A stretch of 64,000 bases of DNA from Mycetocola saprophilus (lineage in GTDB: Bacteria; Actinomycetota; Actinomycetes; Actinomycetales; Microbacteriaceae). Shown piece by piece: positions 1 through 7,566 of this stretch (its first letter is position 1; each line of letters starts with the position of its first letter). The notes under the pieces are model-generated. The model was not told where the DNA came from and did no database searches. It worked only from the letters and a program-made list of their open reading frames with translations. The translations under genes were made by a program, and so were the position numbers. Where the stretch lies: the NCBI RefSeq assembly GCF_000718085.1, contig NZ_JOEC01000003.1, forward strand, positions 62,001-126,000. The letters are read 5' to 3'.

Positions 1-1103
1 CCGCCGAGGAAGGCACCCACGGCGTTACCTACGTTCATGGCCGAGTGGTTCAGGGCCGCGGCGATGGACTGGGCGTCGCCGGCCACATCCATCAGGCGGG
101 TCTGCACGGCCGGGCCGATCCCGCTGGAGGCAAAGCCCACCAGGAAGATGAAGATAAACAGGCTCGGTGCCCATCCGGCGGCGAAGTAGAGCCCGATCAG
201 GACCACCACCATCATCAGGAAGTAGCCGTAGAGGGTGCGGCGCACGCTGCGGTCCACAAAGTGTCCGGCGGCGAGGGTACCGATGGTCATGCCCAGACCC
301 ATCGTGGCCAACAGCCAGGGGATGTGGGCGGGATCGATGCCGGCCACGTCTGTGCCGAGTGGTGCCAGATAGGAGTAGACGGCGAAGAATCCGCCGAATC
401 CGATGGCCCCGATCCCGATCGCGAACCACACCTGCGGACGCTTGAACACGGTCAGCTCACGGCGCAGGGTCTGCTCGGCGTTGCCCTTGACCCGCGGGAT
501 CACCAGGGCCACGGCCACCGCGGTGAGGGCAAAGATGCCGGCCACCAGGAGGAAGGCCGCACGCCAGCCCATGCTCTGACCGATCGAGGTGGCCAGGGGC
601 ACCCCGATCACGTTGGAGACGGTGAGGCCGGTCATCACCAGGGTAATGCCGCGGCCGCGCTTCTCGGGGCCCATCAGGCGCGCGGCCACCAGGGCGGCGA
701 TCCCGAAGTAGGCACCGTGCGGGAGGCCGGCGAGGAAACGGGCGGCGAGGATCCAGCCGAAGCTCGGCAGGACCGCGGTCGCCAGGGTTCCCACGGTGAA
801 CGCCACGGCGAGCCAGAACAGCACGGTTTTCCGGGAGAACCGGGCGACACCGGCGGCGATGGTGGGCGCGCCGATCACCACGCCCAGGGCGTAGAGGGTG
901 ATCATCCAGCCCGCATGGGAGTTGGCCAGCTCGGGATTGGTCGCGTACACGTCGGGCAGCAGATCGCGGGCGATATCGGGCAGCAGGCCCATCGCGACGA
1001 ACTCGGTGGTACCGATGCCGAAGGCCCCGATGGCCAGGGCGAAGAGGGAGAGACGGACCCGGGCCGGAGTGATACTCGCCGGGTCGACATAGGTGCGGGA
1101 CAT
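1..1103 (-). CDS. MFS transporter, drug:H+ antiporter type (partial)
   Basis: Major facilitator superfamily exporter of the AraJ/DHA1 kind, predicted to sit in the cytoplasmic membrane and export small molecules by proton antiport. I translated the minus strand by hand; 367 codons are present and the C-terminus lies beyond the left edge. It starts MSRTYVDPASITPARVR and then shows alternating hydrophobic segments. These include a first helix with GAFGIGTTEFVAMGLLP, the family-typical GTTEF segment, a PHGAYFG stretch, and a central loop followed by GHFVDRSVRRTLYG, a motif-A-like basic loop between helices of the second half. An in-frame ATG lies nine bases upstream at 1112, so the start is uncertain by three residues. 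There is no strong ribosome-binding site for either start. The family is confident; the substrate cannot be told. Confidence 0.88.
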   Translation of the reverse strand, partial: MSRTYVDPASITPARVRLSLFALAIGAFGIGTTEFVAMGLLPDIARDLLPDVYATNPELANSHAGWMITLYALGVVIGAPTIAAGVARFSRKTVLFWLAVAFTVGTLATAVLPSFGWILAARFLAGLPHGAYFGIAALVAARLMGPEKRGRGITLVMTGLTVSNVIGVPLATSIGQSMGWRAAFLLVAGIFALTAVAVALVIPRVKGNAEQTLRRELTVFKRPQVWFAIGIGAIGFGGFFAVYSYLAPLGTDVAGIDPAHIPWLLATMGLGMTIGTLAAGHFVDRSVRRTLYGYFLMMVVVLIGLYFAAGWAPSLFIFIFLVGFASSGIGPAVQTRLMDVAGDAQSIAAALNHSAMNVGNAVGAFLG

Positions 1104-1313
1104 TACACCCATTTTACGGCATTACTCAAATCGATTCGACCGTATTACCAAAGGTTCATTGAGCCGGCTTGATGCGGCGTTCACGCTGATGTGACCCTTC
1201 CGACGGGTCCCAACGGTCACCACCGTGCCGAGCCGCCCCGCGAGCCGAAATACCGGACCGCGTCCGAGTGACGGGCGTCGTCACGGCGCAGCCCACGGGA
1301 CCACCAAATCGCC

Positions 1314-1919
1314 CTAGAGAATATCCAGTTCCGTATGGACCAGTGTGCGATAGACCTCGGGGTTGTTTTTGTGTTTCGCCGCGGCGGCCCCGGAGTAGTG
1401 GGTCACCCGGCGCAGAGAATCCTTGGTGACGCCTTCCAACTCCGCCAGCTCAGACAGGTTCTTCAGGATGGTGTCGTAGGTTTTCGACCCCAGACAGATG
1501 ATGACTTCCACACCGCCGAGCAGCTTTGCCTGTTCAACCAATAACCGAACGCCCGCTTTGGCCACATCGTCCGCGGCACGCACCTTGCCCGAATCAGATT
1601 CCCTGATCTCGGGATAGAGGTCGGCCATATAGGCGCCCCAGTACGGCGTACCTTCGAATGCGCGTGCCAGGAAATGATCGTTATGTTTGCGCGCAGTATG
1701 AAAGTTTCCCCACTTATTCTGGGACGCGGCATCCTGCGGGGAAATCTCCGATTCCCGAGCCGGATTCAACGCCACAATCATTACCCTCGGGTTGAGCTGG
1801 TGGGACGAAACCGTTACGGGAAAGTCCAGTTTATCGATAACACCACCCTCCGGTTTTGTCTCCCAGATCGCCCACGAGGCTACCGCAGAATACGGGTCCA
1901 TTGTCTTGAGTAAGTCCAT
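1314..1919 (-). CDS. Uncharacterised protein, possible uracil-DNA-glycosylase-like fold
   Basis: A 201-residue protein that I do not recognise by name. The frame is open further upstream to 2198, but that extension is proline/arginine-rich read-through. I chose the ATG at 1919 (MDLLKTMDPYSAVASW) because an AGGGTG precedes it and the conserved-looking sequence begins there. Visible features are a beta-strand plus loop VMIVALNPARESE near residue 48, then WGNFHTA, a YWGAYMADLYPE segment, and a late strand VEVIICLGSKTYD. The ALNP-type loop and the late I-C-L-G-S strand resemble the layout of uracil-DNA glycosylase superfamily proteins. This is only a fold-level guess. Base composition is clearly lower in G+C than both neighbours, which suggests acquisition. 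It is divergent from the GNAT gene at 2216. Confidence 0.65.
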   Translation of the reverse strand: MDLLKTMDPYSAVASWAIWETKPEGGVIDKLDFPVTVSSHQLNPRVMIVALNPARESEISPQDAASQNKWGNFHTARKHNDHFLARAFEGTPYWGAYMADLYPEIRESDSGKVRAADDVAKAGVRLLVEQAKLLGGVEVIICLGSKTYDTILKNLSELAELEGVTKDSLRRVTHYSGAAAAKHKNNPEVYRTLVHTELDIL

Positions 1920-2215
1920 AGCTACACCCTGGCAGAGCGGCTCAGAAGGGGAAGCACGACACCACGTTAATCGCGGGTCTGCCCGCCGATCTGGGGCCCC
2001 AAAACAGGGGCAACAATGGTTTCGTCTCCCTCCACGTGGGCCAGGGTATGGGGCGTCAGCGCCGAGGGTAAACCTCGGCTGAATGAGGGGTCCGCTTGAG
2101 GATAGAGCCCCGTCTACTGCCCTGCGTGCGTCACTATCCGGGAAGAATGGCACACGCCATAGGATTGTGGCAATCATCGACTTTTCAGAGCCCCACAACG
2201 CAGGAGCGCCACCTC
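1920..2215. other. Divergent intergenic region with a hairpin
   Basis: Gap between the divergent genes at 1919 and 2216, presumably holding both promoters. The only clear structure is a perfect 7-bp stem (GCCGAGG/CCTCGGC) with a five-base GTAAA loop at 2061-2079. It lacks a T-run, so I do not call it a terminator. The gap is G+C-richer than the gene to its left. No other coding region is convincing. Confidence 0.4.
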
Positions 2216-2734
2216 ATGGATCAGCCGGAGTCCCCGCCGCCAATCGTCTGGCTTGACCGCACTCGCCGCCGCGCCGCGCTCCAACTGCTGGTGCACGTGT
2301 TTGACCGGGATCCGGCCTGGCGACGCATCATTCGCTGGGCCCCTGCCCGTGCACTCGTGCTGCGGGTGTACTACCGCCGTGCGATGCGGGTGGCCCTCGC
2401 CGAGGGTCGGGTCGATCTGATCGCCGGCCCCACCGGCACCCCGCTCGCCCTCGCACTCTGGTTCCATCCGCGACCGGCCATCAGTGCCGCGGATGTCTGG
2501 CATCTGGAGGCAGTCGTGGTGGACGAGGTTGCCCGCGGGCGCGGCCTCGGCGGGCACCTCATCCGGCATGCCCTCACCGATATCGATGCCCGGGGTGCCA
2601 CCGCCACCCTGGACGCCAGCACCCCCGCCAGCCAGCGACTCTACGAGCGACTGGGCTTCACCCCGACCGGCCCGGTGCCGCCCTGGCCCTGGCCGCGGGA
2701 TCTCAGGATGCGGCGTGAGGCGCGCGCGAACTGA
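2216..2734 (+). CDS. GNAT family N-acetyltransferase
   Basis: A 172-residue acyl-CoA-dependent N-acetyltransferase. The frame is open from 2096, but the ATG at 2216 has an AGGAG nine bases upstream and starts MDQPESPPPIVW. The GNAT core is visible in the second half: a strand HLEAVVVDEVARGRGLGGHL around residues 97-116, where RGRGLGG is the acetyl-CoA pyrophosphate loop (Q/RxxGxG/A). It is followed by ATLDASTPASQRLYERLGF, the usual last strand and helix with N/S-x-x-L-Y-x-x-x-G-F. The substrate is unknown; similar proteins modify small amines or antibiotics. The gene appears monocistronic, with a convergent neighbour. Confidence 0.85.
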   Translation: MDQPESPPPIVWLDRTRRRAALQLLVHVFDRDPAWRRIIRWAPARALVLRVYYRRAMRVALAEGRVDLIAGPTGTPLALALWFHPRPAISAADVWHLEAVVVDEVARGRGLGGHLIRHALTDIDARGATATLDASTPASQRLYERLGFTPTGPVPPWPWPRDLRMRREARAN

Positions 2735-2813
2735 GCCGTCCTTCGGCCTAGCGGTTCCGATAAGACCGCCCCGTCCGCCCGCGAAAACGTTAGACCGCGC
2801 ACCGAGCCCGCGA

Positions 2814-3116
2814 CTATTCCGCGAGCGCCTCTTCCAGGCGATCCAGCTTGGCGGTCAGCTCGCCGCTGTAGCCCGGGCGAATGTCCGCCTTGAGCACCAG
2901 CGAAACCCGGGACCCGAAGGCGCCCACGGCCTCGGTCGCGGCCTTGATCACCGCGAAGACCTCGTCCCACTCGCCCTCGATGGTGGTGAACATCGAGTCG
3001 GTGTGGTTGGGCAGGCCCGAGTCGCGCACGATCTTGACCGCGGCGGCTACCGCGTCGTGAACCGAGGCGTCGGCGTTATCGCTGCCACTGGGTGAAACCG
3101 AAAATGCAACCAGCAT
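2814..3116 (-). CDS. Thiamine-binding protein (MTH1187/YkoF-like)
   Basis: A 100-residue cytoplasmic protein of the MTH1187/thiamine-binding family (ferredoxin-like fold), starting MLVAFSVSPSG and carrying the typical SMFTTIEGEWDEVFAVIKAA segment. Members bind thiamine or pyrimidine precursors and often accompany transport genes; the role here is unproven. The ATG at 3116 is supported by an AAGGAG a few bases upstream, located inside the last codons of the preceding gene. Only one base separates the two genes, so they are translated together. The frame upstream of 3116 is read-through of the neighbouring gene and was discarded. Confidence 0.85.
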   Translation of the reverse strand: MLVAFSVSPSGSDNADASVHDAVAAAVKIVRDSGLPNHTDSMFTTIEGEWDEVFAVIKAATEAVGAFGSRVSLVLKADIRPGYSGELTAKLDRLEEALAE

Positions 3117-3117
3117 G

Positions 3118-4371
3118 TTAGCTCTCCTTGATGATGGGGGTGGCCGCCGCCTGGGCGGCCGCGGCACGGGTCTCGGCGCTGGGCAGCACGTGCGGCGCCC
3201 CCAGGCGCCACAGCTCGCGCACACACCAGACCAGTAGAACCAGCGTACCGATGTTGCGCAGGGTGATCGTGATGACCGCCCACAGCTCGGTCCGCAGCAG
3301 CGATCCGTACAGGTACGGATAGAACAGCTGGGTCAGCAGGCCCAGCACCAGCGCGAGCACCGCCGGGAAACGGAACCGCTCGGCCGAAACCACCAGCCCA
3401 AACACAATCGGGGCAATAAACCACACCATGAACTGCGGCGATCCCACCTTGTTCACGGCGATCATCGCGGTGACCAGGGCCAGCACCAGCACCGGAAGGA
3501 TCCGCAGCGCGCTGGTGCGGCTGCGCTGGGCACGCCAGGCCAGCACCGCGATCAGCGCGACCACCAGCACCAACAGCGGCGTCATCACGGCCGTCAGCAC
3601 GTCCACCCCGTCACCACGCACCTGGTAGGTGAGGATGTTGCGATCATAGTAAACCTTGGCATTGCCACCCAGCGAGGCGATCCACAGATACGGCACGGCC
3701 ACCGGGGCCTCAACCTGAATGCCGCGCCCGGTCTGCTGGGTAATAAAGGACAGCACGTTGGGGAACCCGCCGATAAACAGCGCGGCAACCAGCACGACCA
3801 GGGTTGTGTAGATGCCGCCCACCAGAATCTTGACCCGCTGACGCAGCACCAGAATCGCCGCGCCGATGGCCGCGGCCGGCCAGATCTTCATCCAGGTCGC
3901 GATGCTCAGGATGATCGAGGCGACCATCGGATGGCGCGAGATGATCAGCAGCGCCACGATCGCCATCGGCACGGTCACCGCGTCGATCCGGCCCATCACG
4001 ATCGGCCCCAGCACCACGATAAAGGCCATCCACCAGACGGCCGCGCGCTTACGCCCGATTGAGCGTCCATTGCCCAGCAGCACCGCGTAGGCAATCGCGT
4101 TGAGCACCGAACACATCACCAGCCAGCCCACCGCATACAGCTCGTGGCCGAAGGCCAGCGGCGGGATCATCGGCAGCAGCGCCAGGATCGGATAGACCCA
4201 GGGCTGGTTGATCCCAACGATCGATCCGCCGTTCATGGCCTGTTCGGACCACGGGAGGTACACGATCGTGACGTCTCCCAGCGGGTACCCCGAGGAGGTC
4301 AGTGCGAGCCAGAATGCCCAGAGGTGGACAAGGACAAAGATGACCCAGTACGGGGTAAGTCGGGAATTCAC
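3118..4371 (-). CDS. GT87-type (DUF2029) polyprenol-phosphate mannosyltransferase-like membrane protein
   Basis: A 417-residue polytopic membrane protein with about ten hydrophobic segments. It resembles the glycosyltransferase 87 (DUF2029) family, which in actinobacteria transfers mannose from polyprenyl-phosphate-mannose to lipoglycans or other envelope glycans. An acidic residue in the first extracellular loop (SSGYPLGDVTIVYLPWSEQ, near residue 33) fits the catalytic Asp of GT-C enzymes. The start is GTG at 4371, preceded by GGATGAGGA. The last 25 residues are a cytoplasmic Ala-rich tail, and the thiamine-binding gene follows directly. It is divergent from the HAD gene, with 83 bases between them. 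The acceptor is unknown. Confidence 0.75.
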   Translation of the reverse strand: MNSRLTPYWVIFVLVHLWAFWLALTSSGYPLGDVTIVYLPWSEQAMNGGSIVGINQPWVYPILALLPMIPPLAFGHELYAVGWLVMCSVLNAIAYAVLLGNGRSIGRKRAAVWWMAFIVVLGPIVMGRIDAVTVPMAIVALLIISRHPMVASIILSIATWMKIWPAAAIGAAILVLRQRVKILVGGIYTTLVVLVAALFIGGFPNVLSFITQQTGRGIQVEAPVAVPYLWIASLGGNAKVYYDRNILTYQVRGDGVDVLTAVMTPLLVLVVALIAVLAWRAQRSRTSALRILPVLVLALVTAMIAVNKVGSPQFMVWFIAPIVFGLVVSAERFRFPAVLALVLGLLTQLFYPYLYGSLLRTELWAVITITLRNIGTLVLLVWCVRELWRLGAPHVLPSAETRAAAAQAAATPIIKES

Positions 4372-4454
4372 ATCCTCATCCTAGGTGGCGCGCGTAACGA
4401 TTCCATGAGTTTGGCAGGCAAACGGATACGCTGGGCCCCAAAGAAGGGACACCC

Positions 4455-5069
4455 ATGAGCCTCAACCTGAACCCCCGCACCGTCGTCTTTGACTACGGGG
4501 ATGTCATCTCGCTCCCCCAGAACGCCGAGGATTTCGCCCGCACCGTCGAGCTGACCGGCGTGGATGCCGAAACCCTGCTGCCGCCGTACTGGAAGCACCG
4601 CGCACCGCTGGATCAGGGCACCATCAGCGTTCTGGAGTACTGGCGACTCATCGCCGACGAGCTGGGCACCCACTGGGACGACGCCCGGATTCAGGAGATC
4701 TGGATCAGCGACTTCCGCAGCTGGCTCTCGGTGGACCCTGCGGTGTTTGCGATCATCCGCGAACTCTCCGAGGGCGGCACCCGCCTCGCCCTGCTCTCCA
4801 ACGCCGGGGCCGATTTTGGTGGCTACTTCCGTCACGGTCCGCTCGCTGGCTACTTCGATGAGTTTGTTGTGAGCGGCGAAATCGACATGATCAAGCCCAA
4901 TCACGACATCTACGTTCACACACTGAACCTGCTGGGAATCGACGCCGACCGGATGGTGTTTATCGATAACAAGGAGGAGAACATCTCCGCCGCACGCGAG
5001 CTCGGCATCACCGGCCACGTGTACACCTCCCCCGGCAGCCTGCGCGCGTTCCTGACCGAACTCGCCTAG
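4455..5069 (+). CDS. HAD-IA family hydrolase
   Basis: A 204-residue haloacid dehalogenase-superfamily hydrolase, probably a small-molecule phosphatase in the cytoplasm. Motif I is VVFDYGDVI at residues 10-18: the nucleophile Asp is present and the second Asp is shifted, as in epoxide-hydrolase-like HAD-IA members. Motif II is LALLSNA, motif IIb has the Lys of DMIKPNHDIY, and motif III is MVFIDNKEENISAA. A helical cap of about 75 residues sits between motifs I and II. The ATG is preceded by AAGAAGGGA. The downstream ene-reductase gene starts 23 bases after the stop, suggesting co-transcription. The substrate cannot be inferred. Confidence 0.88.
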   Translation: MSLNLNPRTVVFDYGDVISLPQNAEDFARTVELTGVDAETLLPPYWKHRAPLDQGTISVLEYWRLIADELGTHWDDARIQEIWISDFRSWLSVDPAVFAIIRELSEGGTRLALLSNAGADFGGYFRHGPLAGYFDEFVVSGEIDMIKPNHDIYVHTLNLLGIDADRMVFIDNKEENISAARELGITGHVYTSPGSLRAFLTELA

Positions 5070-5092
5070 CGCCGGCCAGTCAAAAGGTTTCC

Positions 5093-6175
5093 ATGTCATC
5101 ACCCTTTAGCCCGCTGACCCTGGGCTCTGTCACCGCCCGCAACCGCATCTGGATCGCCCCGATGTGTCAGTATGCGGTGGAACGTCAGGACGGTGTCCCC
5201 ACCGCCTGGCATGCCGTCCATCTGGGGCAGTTCGCGATCGGCGGCGCCGGCATCGTGCTGACCGAGGCCACCGCGGTTTCCCCCGAGGGCCGGATCTCCC
5301 CGCAGGACACCGGGATCTGGAACGACCAGCAGGCCGCAGCCTGGGCACCGATCACCGCGTTTATTGCCTCGCAGGGTGCCCTGCCGGGTATCCAGCTGGC
5401 CCATGCCGGACGCAAGGCCTCGATCTACCGCCCCTGGGGCACCGATCGGACCGGCAGCGTGCCCGAATCCGAGGGCGGCTGGGCCACCGTCGCGCCTTCG
5501 GCGATCGCGTTTGAGGGATACGCCGCCCCGCGCGAAATGACCACCGCCGATATCGCCGGGGTCGTGCGAGACTTCGGTGCCGCCGCGCGGCGGGCGGTGG
5601 ATGCCGGGTTCAAGGTGATCGAGATTCACGCGGCCCACGGCTACCTGCTGCACTCGTTCCTCTCCCCGTTGTCCAACACCCGCACCGACTCGTTTGGGGG
5701 CAGCCCGGAGAACCGGGCCAAGCTGCTGGAGCTGGTGATTCGTGAGGTGCGCACCCGGGTTGGCGACCTGCCGATCTTTGTGCGCCTGTCGGCCACCGAC
5801 TGGGCCGAGGGTGGCCTCACCGAGGAGCTCATCACCGATATCGGTCGCCGCGCCGAGGCGGCCGGAGCCGATCTGCTGGATGTCTCCACCGGCGGGCTCG
5901 TGGCCCACCAGCACGTCCCGGCAGCCCCCGGCTATCAGGTTCCCTTCGCCGCGAGCCTGCGCGCCGCTACCGGCATCCCGGTCGCCGCGGTGGGCCTGTT
6001 CACCACACCCGAGCAGGTGGCCGAAACGCTGGCAGCCGCGCAGGCGGATGCCATCCTGATCGGACGCGAGGCCCTGCGCGATCCACACTTCCCGCTGCGG
6101 GCGGCGCACGTCCTGGGTGCCGAGATCGACTACGTCCCGGGCCCGTATGGACGAGCCCCCTACCGAACCCACTAG
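5093..6175 (+). CDS. NADH:flavin oxidoreductase, Old Yellow Enzyme family (YqjM-like)
   Basis: A 360-residue FMN-dependent ene-reductase with an (alpha/beta)8 barrel. It reduces activated C=C bonds of enones using NAD(P)H; the physiological substrate is usually unknown. The YqjM subgroup is indicated by APMCQY at residues 22-27, where a Cys tunes the flavin. Other hallmarks are the HAGRKAS segment, the EIHAAHGYLLHSFLSP active-site strand with its HxxH pair, the SNTRTDSFGGSPENR loop, and the late FMN-phosphate site VGLFTTPEQ...ILIGREALRDP. Length matches the family. It follows the HAD gene closely and ends five bases before a very strong hairpin. Confidence 0.95.
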   Translation: MSSPFSPLTLGSVTARNRIWIAPMCQYAVERQDGVPTAWHAVHLGQFAIGGAGIVLTEATAVSPEGRISPQDTGIWNDQQAAAWAPITAFIASQGALPGIQLAHAGRKASIYRPWGTDRTGSVPESEGGWATVAPSAIAFEGYAAPREMTTADIAGVVRDFGAAARRAVDAGFKVIEIHAAHGYLLHSFLSPLSNTRTDSFGGSPENRAKLLELVIREVRTRVGDLPIFVRLSATDWAEGGLTEELITDIGRRAEAAGADLLDVSTGGLVAHQHVPAAPGYQVPFAASLRAATGIPVAAVGLFTTPEQVAETLAAAQADAILIGREALRDPHFPLRAAHVLGAEIDYVPGPYGRAPYRTH

Positions 6176-6180
6176 GGATC

Positions 6181-6230
6181 AACACCGCAGCTCCCCCGCC
6201 GAGAATTCTCGGCGGGGGAGCTGCGGTGTT
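6181..6230. terminator. Perfect 50-bp palindrome, bidirectional terminator
   Basis: A 25-bp arm and its exact reverse complement with no spacer. It begins AACACCGCAGCTCCCCCGCC and is centred on GAATTC. It starts five bases after the ene-reductase stop. The inner 30 bases match the hairpin at 8271-8300, so it is both the terminator of this operon and part of the duplicated island border. A perfect palindrome this long is unusual. Confidence 0.85.
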
Positions 6231-6283
6231 GGGAACTAGTAGTCGCGGCGGGTGGCGTCGTGCACCTCACCCACCAGCTCCTC
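6191..6283. repeat. Left border direct repeat of the DUF262-HEPN island
   Basis: Aligns without gaps to 8271-8363 (offset exactly 2080 bases). The last 42 bases (6242-6283 and 8322-8363) are identical. The hairpin half differs at a few positions, and the stretch between hairpin and gene end is the least similar. Identity ends abruptly after 6283, where A+T-rich sequence begins. Confidence 0.9.
6236..6283 (-). pseudogene. Remnant of the 3' end of the CNNM gene
   Basis: Read on the minus strand, this encodes the last 15 codons and stop of a CNNM protein (EELVGEVHDATRRDY then TAG). The intact gene at 8316-9380 ends EELVGEVHDATRRDT. The single difference at the last codon suggests the two copies come from slightly different alleles, not from a recent exact duplication. 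It marks the ancestral end of the gene before the island entered. Confidence 0.85.
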
Positions 6284-6399
6284 AAACTCGATTCATCATC
6301 GTGAATGTCAAGCATCATGTCCCCCTTTTTGGCGGCTGCAAACAAGTACGTCTTAGCAATACGTTTGAGAATCGAGATTCAACTTGAGGAGACAGCCCG
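6284..6399 (+). promoter_or_regulatory. Leader/promoter region of the DUF262-HEPN operon
   Basis: A+T-rich stretch between the left repeat and the TTG start. It contains a small palindrome GAATCGAGATTC at 6369-6380. One arm of it, GAATCGAG (6369-6376), also appears inverted as CTCGATTC at 6287-6294. These could be operator half-sites for autoregulation. No convincing -35/-10 pair stands out. Confidence 0.35.
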
Positions 6400-7566
6400 T
6401 TGCCAATCACTAATCAATTGCCTGAAACCGAACTAACGGAAATACAATCAGATTCAGACGAATCCGACGATTTCGAAAGTGGCGAGTCAGAGCAATCCTC
6501 GCCGCTCGACATAGAGCCCTCAGAACGCAAACTCGTAACTCAACCTTACGATTTAGGCGTAAGAGCAATTCGCGAAGATATTAAAACCGGTCGTATCAGC
6601 CTCAACATTGAATACCAACGTAAATATGTATGGGACAACGGAAAAGCGTCGCGCCTAATTGAATCACTCCTGCTAAACGTTCCGATTCCGGTTTGCTATT
6701 TCGCAGAAGACGACCAAGGAGTGTATGAGGTTATTGATGGCCTTCAGCGTTTAAAGACAATTCGGAAATTCTTGGATGACGAATTTGCCTTGAACGGAGT
6801 TTCCGTCCTCAGCGAACTAAACGGGGCCAAGTTTTCCGATCTTTCACCAAAAGACCAGCGGAGGCTTGAGGGTCGAACTATCCGCTGTATTGTCATCACT
6901 GCTGATAGCCACCCGGATATCAAGTTTGATGTGTTCGAACGTCTGAATACTGGGGCAGCCAGTCTTGTGGCCCAAGAACTCAGAAACTCCGTTTACCGCG
7001 GACCATACAATTCTTCATTGAAGAATCTCGCGGGAAATGCGGAATTCAAAAGAATTCTCGGTAACTACACAAACAAACGAATGGGACACGAAGAGCTTGT
7101 ACTCCGTTTCTTTGCGTTGGTAAGCGAGCTAACAGATTACAGGCCCCCGCTCCGACAGTTACTGAATGAACATATGCGGTCGAACATGAAAGCCCCGTGC
7201 TCGGACAAAGACCGTAGCCTCTTCATCGATACCTGTGCGACAGTTTTCGATACTTTTGGTGAAACTCCTTTTAAAGCTCCAGGATCTCAGAATCCTGTGA
7301 ACAAAGCTCTTTTCGATGCAGTTATGGTCTCAGTGGCACATTGCGATCAGGCTGACCTAGTCTCCAAAAAAGAATCCGCGAGTGCAGCACTTGCAGAATT
7401 ATCCGTCGAAGAGCGGTTTCAAGTTTCAATCGGTCGTGCCACCGCGGATCGTGCTCGAGTTCTATATCGGATCGCAGCGTTTACTGACCGGCTTCAGCAG
7501 CTCGGGATTTCAAGTTCCCTACCCGCAGAAGTTGTTGCCGAAGGGCTTAATGGACGTGGCAATTGA
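6400..7566 (+). CDS. DUF262 domain protein (ParB/sulfiredoxin-like fold), island gene 1
   Basis: A 388-residue protein with an acidic, Ser/Glu-rich N-terminal 40 residues followed by a DUF262 (GmrS-like) domain. Visible signatures are IEYQRKYVWDNGKASRLIES (about residues 70-89), YEVIDGLQRLKTIRKFL (DGLQR replaces the usual DGQQR) and FDVFERLNTGAASL. In the GmrSD family this domain is thought to bind or hydrolyse NTP and to act with a nuclease. Here the C-terminal DUF1524 HNH domain of GmrSD is absent, and the remaining 170 residues look helical. The start is TTG at 6400 with GAGGAG upstream. The gene overlaps the HEPN gene by 17 bases, so a sensor, regulator or antitoxin-like role for the HEPN partner is my inference. 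G+C is low compared with neighbours. Confidence 0.88.
   Translation: MPITNQLPETELTEIQSDSDESDDFESGESEQSSPLDIEPSERKLVTQPYDLGVRAIREDIKTGRISLNIEYQRKYVWDNGKASRLIESLLLNVPIPVCYFAEDDQGVYEVIDGLQRLKTIRKFLDDEFALNGVSVLSELNGAKFSDLSPKDQRRLEGRTIRCIVITADSHPDIKFDVFERLNTGAASLVAQELRNSVYRGPYNSSLKNLAGNAEFKRILGNYTNKRMGHEELVLRFFALVSELTDYRPPLRQLLNEHMRSNMKAPCSDKDRSLFIDTCATVFDTFGETPFKAPGSQNPVNKALFDAVMVSVAHCDQADLVSKKESASAALAELSVEERFQVSIGRATADRARVLYRIAAFTDRLQQLGISSSLPAEVVAEGLNGRGN

Noticed and set aside
45..1172. A 375-codon plus-strand frame at the left edge
   Set aside because: His/Gly/Glu-rich shadow; the minus strand gives a clear MFS transporter running off the edge.
6400..7566. GmrSD-type modified-DNA restriction enzyme
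   Set aside because: The DUF262 half fits, but the DUF1524 HNH nuclease half is absent and the partner gene is HEPN, which points to RNA, not DNA.
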